Virus record (IMG/VR): IMGVR_UViG_3300030109_001482
Span: 1-25,033 of that record
Strand: one strand, 5' to 3'
DNA length: 25,033 bases
DNA from: a virus
Part shown: positions 21,111 through 25,033 of the stretch, in pieces
Numbering within the stretch: the stretch's first letter is position 1
How the letters are laid out: the number at the start of each line of letters is the position of its first letter
Position numbers and translations under genes: made by a program
Notes under the pieces: model-generated
Told to the model about the DNA's origin: nothing
Database searches by the model: none
What the model saw: the letters and a program-made list of their open reading frames with translations, nothing else

Positions 21111-22419
21111 ATTGCACAAAATATTTACCATAATTACTATCTATCTCATAGTAACAACGCATAGCTAATGCATCGGCATAATCAGGCGATCTTCCTAAAA
21201 TTGCTTTGATTGTGTCCTTTGGTATAATCTGTAATTTAGTATCCTTATCAGCGTCCTTTGTTCTTACTTGCTCTAGTTCTTCTATAATATCATTTTTAAT
21301 TCCTATGTCTTTACAAGTGATACCTATTTGTCCTTTATTTATTAAATCAGCTAATTTATAAAAACATTGTGTTTTTAAATTTTGATAATTTTCTCCTTTT
21401 AATGCTCTTGAATTATTTACAAATCCTTGGCATCTTAAATAATCTTTTACACCTCCACCTACTCCATCTTCATCCACAATTATATTTCTTAATGGCACTT
21501 GATTCTCTTGTTGTAATCTCCTAACCTCCTCCACAACATCATTTATAGACGATTTAAGCAAAGATTTAATATTTATAATATGTAACCCTTTCCATACCAT
21601 TATAACCGTTTTATCGCTTCCAAAACGCGCTACATCGCAACTTATATATTTATCTCCTTTTATTCCTGTTTGATTGAATAAGTTTATAATCGCATCGTAT
21701 TGAATTAAACTATCGTCTGTCGCATCATATTCCCAATTACCATATAATAACCTTTGTTTACTTAACTCATCTAAGGTTTGTAATTGTGTTTTGTAATATT
21801 TGGATATATATTGATTATCGTCTACTAAACTTTGTATAAATTTTCTATGTGGTTTTTGTTTCCCCTCTTTTGATGGTCTATAATATTGTGTATATACCCA
21901 ATTCTTAGCAGGATTACAAGTCATTAACAATTTAGGAATTATATTATATTGATCTAATTTATACCTCATTCTTGAAGAAACAATATTTTTTGCCTTTTCT
22001 GTTATTTGGTTACATTCATCTATGAAAGCGCCAGTTAATTCTAATGATCCTAAGTTGTCAAAGTTTCTGTCTGATGGATATAGGAATAAATCCTTAAGCA
22101 TTATTTCAGATTTATTATAAAATGTTATAACATTGGAACTTCCGTTAAAATGGTAATGCTTTTCTGCTTTGATTCCCCACTCTTCACATACTTCAAAAAA
22201 TGTATTTAATGTAGTTTTCTTTAATGAATCTAATTTACTTCTACCCATTAAATATCTAGTTTTAGGATATTTTAGACACATTAATATTAACCAACTACAT
22301 CCTACCCATGATTTACCTCCTCCTGCTGCTCCGCCAAATAATACTTCTGTGGTTTTTTTATCAAATAAGTACTCTATTGCCTCTTGTTGAGTGAGTGTAA
22401 ATTCTGCATTAATATTCAA
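21109..22419 (-). CDS. terL: terminase large subunit (ATPase and nuclease)
   Basis: All active-site motifs are present. The ATPase has Walker A GGAAGGGKS (29-37), Walker B AFIDE (131-135) with Glu135 as catalytic carboxylate, and the coupling motif LLMTCNP (164-170). The RNase H-like nuclease has three acidic positions: D262 (SCDVARFGSDKT), D316 (IIVDEDGVGGG) and D413/D416 (SPDYADALAM). At 436 residues it is at the compact end of the family but complete. It pumps DNA into the prohead through the portal and cuts the concatemer. Its start overlaps the small subunit by 11 bases. The stop codon overlaps the terminator of the opposing small RNA. Confidence 0.93.
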   Translation of the reverse strand: MNINAEFTLTQQEAIEYLFDKKTTEVLFGGAAGGGKSWVGCSWLILMCLKYPKTRYLMGRSKLDSLKKTTLNTFFEVCEEWGIKAEKHYHFNGSSNVITFYNKSEIMLKDLFLYPSDRNFDNLGSLELTGAFIDECNQITEKAKNIVSSRMRYKLDQYNIIPKLLMTCNPAKNWVYTQYYRPSKEGKQKPHRKFIQSLVDDNQYISKYYKTQLQTLDELSKQRLLYGNWEYDATDDSLIQYDAIINLFNQTGIKGDKYISCDVARFGSDKTVIMVWKGLHIINIKSLLKSSINDVVEEVRRLQQENQVPLRNIIVDEDGVGGGVKDYLRCQGFVNNSRALKGENYQNLKTQCFYKLADLINKGQIGITCKDIGIKNDIIEELEQVRTKDADKDTKLQIIPKDTIKAILGRSPDYADALAMRCYYEIDSNYGKYFVQ

Positions 22420-22756
22420 CGCCTTTAATATTTACGTTTATTTTTATTGGCTCATTATCAGAAGTTATGTCCAATTTATTAGTTTCGTTCCATCCTAATT
22501 GTGTTTTAGCGGCATGAATCACTACACTAGGCACCTTATCTTTTACACATTCATAATATTTAGATTTAATAAAATCCTTTGCAATATTTTGTATATCTTT
22601 TACTTTTTGTGCAAATTCTTCATCATCTTTTAACCATTTATAATAATTAGTTCGAGATAATTCTGTAGACTTCAAAGCTGTTGTGACTACTCCTAGGCTA
22701 GATTCTAGCGCATTAATCATTCTTTTTTTGTTAATCTGTGTTCTATTTTGTTCCAT
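22409..22756 (-). CDS. terS: terminase small subunit
   Basis: The 115-residue protein has an N-terminal helix-turn-helix (about 12-45, RMINALESSLGVVTTALKST followed by ELSRTNYYKWLKDD), a central oligomerisation helix pair (EFAQKVKDIQNIAKDFIK, then VPSVVIHAAKTQLGW) and a tail beginning NETNKLDITSD that ends in a short strand. The AAKTQLGW-x-E segment with the DITSD tail is typical of small terminases that precede large subunits of this type. It recognises the packaging site and loads the large subunit. It overlaps that gene by 11 bases and starts directly after the glycosyltransferase stop. Confidence 0.85.
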   Translation of the reverse strand: MEQNRTQINKKRMINALESSLGVVTTALKSTELSRTNYYKWLKDDEEFAQKVKDIQNIAKDFIKSKYYECVKDKVPSVVIHAAKTQLGWNETNKLDITSDNEPIKINVNIKGVEY

Positions 22757-24115
22757 TTATTTACAATATTTATTTAAATGTATATTATAATCAAAACCAA
22801 GTTCATTTAATATTCTTTTTATTTTATTTTGTGGAAATGCTTGGTTACCATAACCTAAACTACATATAAATTTCCTAAATTCATTAAGATCAACTATAGT
22901 TCTATTATTTAAATATTTTTTTATTTCTTCCTTTGTTTTATCTTTTTTAATTCTATCTATTACATTGCCTTTTTTGTAATAATCAGTTAATTTTATAAGA
23001 TTTTGGAAATATTTATCTATTTTTTTACTATGTGTTTCTAATAATAGTTTTTTCTTTTCTTTATAATCATAACTTCGTATATTATTTTTTAATATATCTT
23101 TTAACATATGATATTGTTCCTCATTTGTTTCAAATAGATATGGATAGTCCTTATCAACTAATTCTGGAAATGTAACTCTATTAGGCGCTACTATTACTTG
23201 GTCATTCATAATACTTTCTACTATACTTATGCAAAATGTTTCATGTCTGCTATTAATTACATTTGCATGGCATTTGGATAATTCTACTAAATAATCTGAA
23301 TGTAAGCTAAATGATTTAACCTCCGTATATGGTTTACTTTCTGCTACTGATATATTGCTCCTATCTCCTGCTGTAATTATTACTTGAAATTTTTCTCCTT
23401 CTTCCCATAATCTATCCCATACAGCAAAAGTATCTTTCCAATTTTTATATCCGTCTAACCTATGATTATATATAAAAGTAAATTTATCATATTTTTTAGT
23501 CGATTTTATTTCATTACAATATCCTCCTATATCTACTATACTTTTTTCTTTTATTTTCTCCACTTCCTTAGGTAATAAAATATCTTCCGCCTCTTCAATT
23601 AACATATTATAACAATGTTTAGTATGAAAATAATTTACATCCGCACACATACTTCCTATAATCTGATCCAACATAATATGTCTACAAGGTTCATAATTAG
23701 TAAGTCTTTCTAGGCTCCTATGTATTACATAATGATGGTAATTGAAAACTTTTACTCTTAAATCTGCATCCAGAGTGTCTATAAAATACTTAAAATGATG
23801 TCCTTGTTCTACTACATTATTCCAAATAACATCAATTGCGTATTTTTTGAATATTTCTCGTAATACATTTGTATTGAAGTGTGTAACTTGTTGCCTTTTA
23901 TTTCTAGGAAATGGCATTTGTATTACTTTGACTGAGGGGCTTAGATCATCTTTTATGTATCTCCTATTTTTATCCAATATAAGCAAAAAATTATATTTAT
24001 TAGTTTTGGCTAATTCATTGCATAATTGTTTTATTATTATATAATTGCTATCAGCATTTATATTATCTACTGAAAACATAGGATATATTAGTATATTTAA
24101 TTTTGGATTCTGCAT
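22757..24115 (-). CDS. GT-B fold glycosyltransferase (GT4-like) with extra C-terminal domain
   Basis: The 452-residue protein has two Rossmann-like halves. The N-terminal half starts LNILIYPMFSVDNINADS; the C-terminal half has FIYNHRLDGYKNWKDTFAVW (about 214-233) and the donor-binding EX7E motif with E292 and E300 (HETFCISIVES), then VIVAPNRVTFPEL. This is the retaining GT4-type arrangement. It moves a sugar from a nucleotide donor to an acceptor that cannot be read from the sequence. About 60 residues at the C-terminus (395-452, KKYLNNRTIVDLNEF, ILNELGFDYN) look like a small helical, perhaps nucleic-acid-binding, module not usual in GT4 enzymes. It sits between a ParB-like gene (19-base overlap) and the terminase, so phage DNA is one possible acceptor; host or virion glycans are another. 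Confidence 0.78.
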   Translation of the reverse strand: MQNPKLNILIYPMFSVDNINADSNYIIIKQLCNELAKTNKYNFLLILDKNRRYIKDDLSPSVKVIQMPFPRNKRQQVTHFNTNVLREIFKKYAIDVIWNNVVEQGHHFKYFIDTLDADLRVKVFNYHHYVIHRSLERLTNYEPCRHIMLDQIIGSMCADVNYFHTKHCYNMLIEEAEDILLPKEVEKIKEKSIVDIGGYCNEIKSTKKYDKFTFIYNHRLDGYKNWKDTFAVWDRLWEEGEKFQVIITAGDRSNISVAESKPYTEVKSFSLHSDYLVELSKCHANVINSRHETFCISIVESIMNDQVIVAPNRVTFPELVDKDYPYLFETNEEQYHMLKDILKNNIRSYDYKEKKKLLLETHSKKIDKYFQNLIKLTDYYKKGNVIDRIKKDKTKEEIKKYLNNRTIVDLNEFRKFICSLGYGNQAFPQNKIKRILNELGFDYNIHLNKYCK

Positions 24116-24630
24116 ATTATATTTGGATATTTTTTAGTAAAGTTTTCTATATCTTGACTTACATTTTCGTATTCATATTTAGGCATCCTTAATGTAACCA
24201 CCACTTCATTATTAGTAAAAGAATTATCCGATTCATCAAAATTTTCCTCTCCAAATACATCATCTTCATTTTTCCATACATCTAAACCGAACTCATTTAA
24301 TTTTACAGAATCCCAATCGTTAGCCAACATATCCCATTCCCATTCTCCAAAATTCACATTATCTTTTATTATAAATTCATCCTTTTGATCATCTGTTAAT
24401 CCCTCCGCTATATCTATCCATACTTCTTTTAGTCCTGCATCTTTGCTAGCTTTTAATCTCATATTACCTCCTAATACCATTAAATTTTCATCTACAACAA
24501 TTGGTCTAAGTTTTAACATCTCTGGAAATTCCTTTATAGATTTAACTAATTTTTTAAATTTATCATCTTTTATAAGTCTAGGATTTTTAGGATTTCCTTT
24601 TATCTTATAAAGTTTTACTTGTTTTCTCAT
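24097..24630 (-). CDS. ParB/sulfiredoxin-fold domain protein
   Basis: Residues 1-75 match the ParB N-terminal fold: VKLYKIKGNPKNPRLI, KKLVKSIKEFPEML, RPIVVDE (42-48), the GGNMRLKA box (54-61, equivalent to GxxR) and LKEVWIDIAEGL. The FIIKDNVNFGEWEWDMLANDWD segment that follows is seen in stand-alone phage ParB-like proteins, often next to DNA methyltransferases or other DNA-modification genes. The last 60 residues are acidic and then basic. No centromere-partition role is expected in a lytic phage without ParA. A DNA-modification or packaging-linked activity is inferred. The start is preceded by CTATTATATT. Confidence 0.75.
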   Translation of the reverse strand: MRKQVKLYKIKGNPKNPRLIKDDKFKKLVKSIKEFPEMLKLRPIVVDENLMVLGGNMRLKASKDAGLKEVWIDIAEGLTDDQKDEFIIKDNVNFGEWEWDMLANDWDSVKLNEFGLDVWKNEDDVFGEENFDESDNSFTNNEVVVTLRMPKYEYENVSQDIENFTKKYPNIICRIQN

Positions 24631-24646
24631 AATATAATAGTTTTTT

Positions 24647-24856
24647 TTATTGTTTATTTAGAAATTTTCTAGCTATACTATTTTCAAATCTTCTGTCTAA
24701 TTCTTTTGTAAGTATTTTTCTTAACTTAACTTCATTAATGTTAAATTTCTTTTGCATATGCTTAGAGCCGTTAGCATGAGGATTATTAAAATAGTATTCT
24801 ATAACATCCTTAGTTAATTTTTCCATCTGTTTTGGTGTTCTTTTTGGTCTTTTCAT
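24647..24856 (-). CDS. small basic helix-turn-helix-like protein, 69 aa
   Basis: The 69-residue protein is strongly basic. It has a helix (KQMEKLTKDVIEYYFNN), a turn (PHANGSKH), a second helix with KKFNINEVKLRKILTKEL and a basic end (RRFENSIARKFLNKQ), the outline of a three-helix DNA-binding domain. It is close in size to small phage regulators. It heads the visible ParB-like/glycosyltransferase/terminase run, with a near-consensus promoter directly before its ATG, so it may be a late regulator or a packaging-site binder. No family is recognised with certainty. Confidence 0.6.
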   Translation of the reverse strand: MKRPKRTPKQMEKLTKDVIEYYFNNPHANGSKHMQKKFNINEVKLRKILTKELDRRFENSIARKFLNKQ

Positions 24857-24861
24857 AATTT

Positions 24862-24893
24862 AAAAGTTAAGGAGAGGAACTAATCGTTACAAA
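24862..24893 (-). promoter_or_regulatory. possible Bacteroidota-type promoter for the packaging cluster
   Basis: On the minus strand TTTG (24893-24890), a 20-base spacer and TAACTTTT (24869-24862) match TTTG-N19-21-TAnnTTTG except for the last base. The -7 box lies only 5 bases from the ATG at 24856, so transcription would begin at or near the start codon, giving an almost leaderless mRNA. The rest of this 79-base gap shows no hairpin with a T run. Confidence 0.35.
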
Positions 24894-24935
24894 GTATAAC
24901 CGCTCTGTTAATATTATAATGATTAAACCCCTCCA

Positions 24936-25031
24936 TTAGTCAAAAGGTTCATTGACACCCCTTTCTCCTATTAATTTTTCTTTTGCTCCATCCCACAACA
25001 TATCCCTTTTTTTACTTAGTGTAGGTTCTGT
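24936..25031 (-). CDS. 3' end of an unknown gene (partial)
   Basis: On the minus strand one frame stays open from the window edge to TAA at 24938-24936, giving a 31-residue C-terminus with KKRDMLWDGAKEKLIGERG and ending NEPFD. The other two frames stop within six or seven codons. Composition is that of a normal charged helical protein end. A 79-base gap separates it from the next gene. Too little is visible to name it. Confidence 0.5.
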   Translation of the reverse strand, partial: TEPTLSKKRDMLWDGAKEKLIGERGVNEPFD

Positions 25032-25033
25032 TC

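Noticed and set aside
24097-24630. A plasmid or prophage partition system based on the ParB-like domain.
   Set aside because: There is no ParA ATPase, no centromere-like repeat array and no integrase or repressor. The protein is the short phage type placed beside packaging genes.
1-25033. A CRISPR array, tRNA genes, insertion sequences or attachment sites.
   Set aside because: I found no spaced direct repeats, cloverleaf folds, transposase motifs or paired terminal repeats on reading both strands.

Overview
The window is part of the genome of a tailed, long-tailed (siphovirus-type) phage. It is very AT-rich and almost fully coding, with genes packed end to end and joined by ATGA or TAATG overlaps. 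There are no host housekeeping genes, integrase, repressor, tRNA or CRISPR array. The host is most likely a member of Bacteroidota, probably a flavobacterium. Three things suggest this: a DUF3127-type OB-fold protein, which is typical of that phylum; a promoter of the TTG-N18-TAnnTTTG class; and start codons preceded by A/T-rich tracts instead of Shine-Dalgarno sequences. Many proteins resemble families I know from uncultured marine Bacteroidota phages. This rests on recall of family signatures, not on a database search.

Layout. At 1-2252 a plus-strand replication/recombination operon enters from the left edge. It holds the 3' end of one gene, two unknown small genes, a Rad52/Erf-like annealing protein, a DUF3127 single-strand-binding-like protein with an SSB-type acidic tip, and a protein with a DnaA domain-IV-like helix-turn-helix. 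A candidate structured RNA (1213-1332) lies between the annealing gene and the SSB-like gene. From 25033 down to 2257 everything else is one long minus-strand late block that converges on the early operon with only 4 bases between the stop codons.

The late block in transcription order. (1) The 3' end of an unknown gene, a small basic HTH-like protein, a ParB-like protein, a GT-B glycosyltransferase, then terminase small and large subunits (24936-21109). (2) A 110-base gap carrying a plus-strand promoter and terminator pair, i.e. a candidate short RNA pointing against the late operon. (3) The tail assembly module: a chaperone pair with a predicted -1 frameshift on a T9 run, a tail terminator-like protein, a 22-codon micro-ORF, small virion proteins, a gp10-like neck protein, two large tail-tip/receptor proteins, a fibre-like protein and the tape measure (20999-11553). 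(4) The head module: XkdF-type protease, acidic scaffold, HK97-fold major capsid protein, tail-tube-like protein, small virion proteins, a LamG lectin-domain protein, an extended portal and a DUF6712 head-tail connector (11516-4024). (5) A lysis region: a one-TM holin-like peptide, nested micro-ORFs, a DUF5675 protein, a second small membrane protein and a metallophosphoesterase (3948-2257).

The module order is unusual. The tail genes come directly after the terminase and before the head genes, and the portal lies near the 3' end of the late operon. Terminator-like hairpins follow the capsid gene and the tail-tube gene, so the most abundant virion proteins may be made from extra short transcripts. 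The best leads for something undescribed are the two candidate small RNAs, the frameshift chaperone, the chain of micro-ORFs, and the HTH/ParB-like/glycosyltransferase cluster in front of the terminase.
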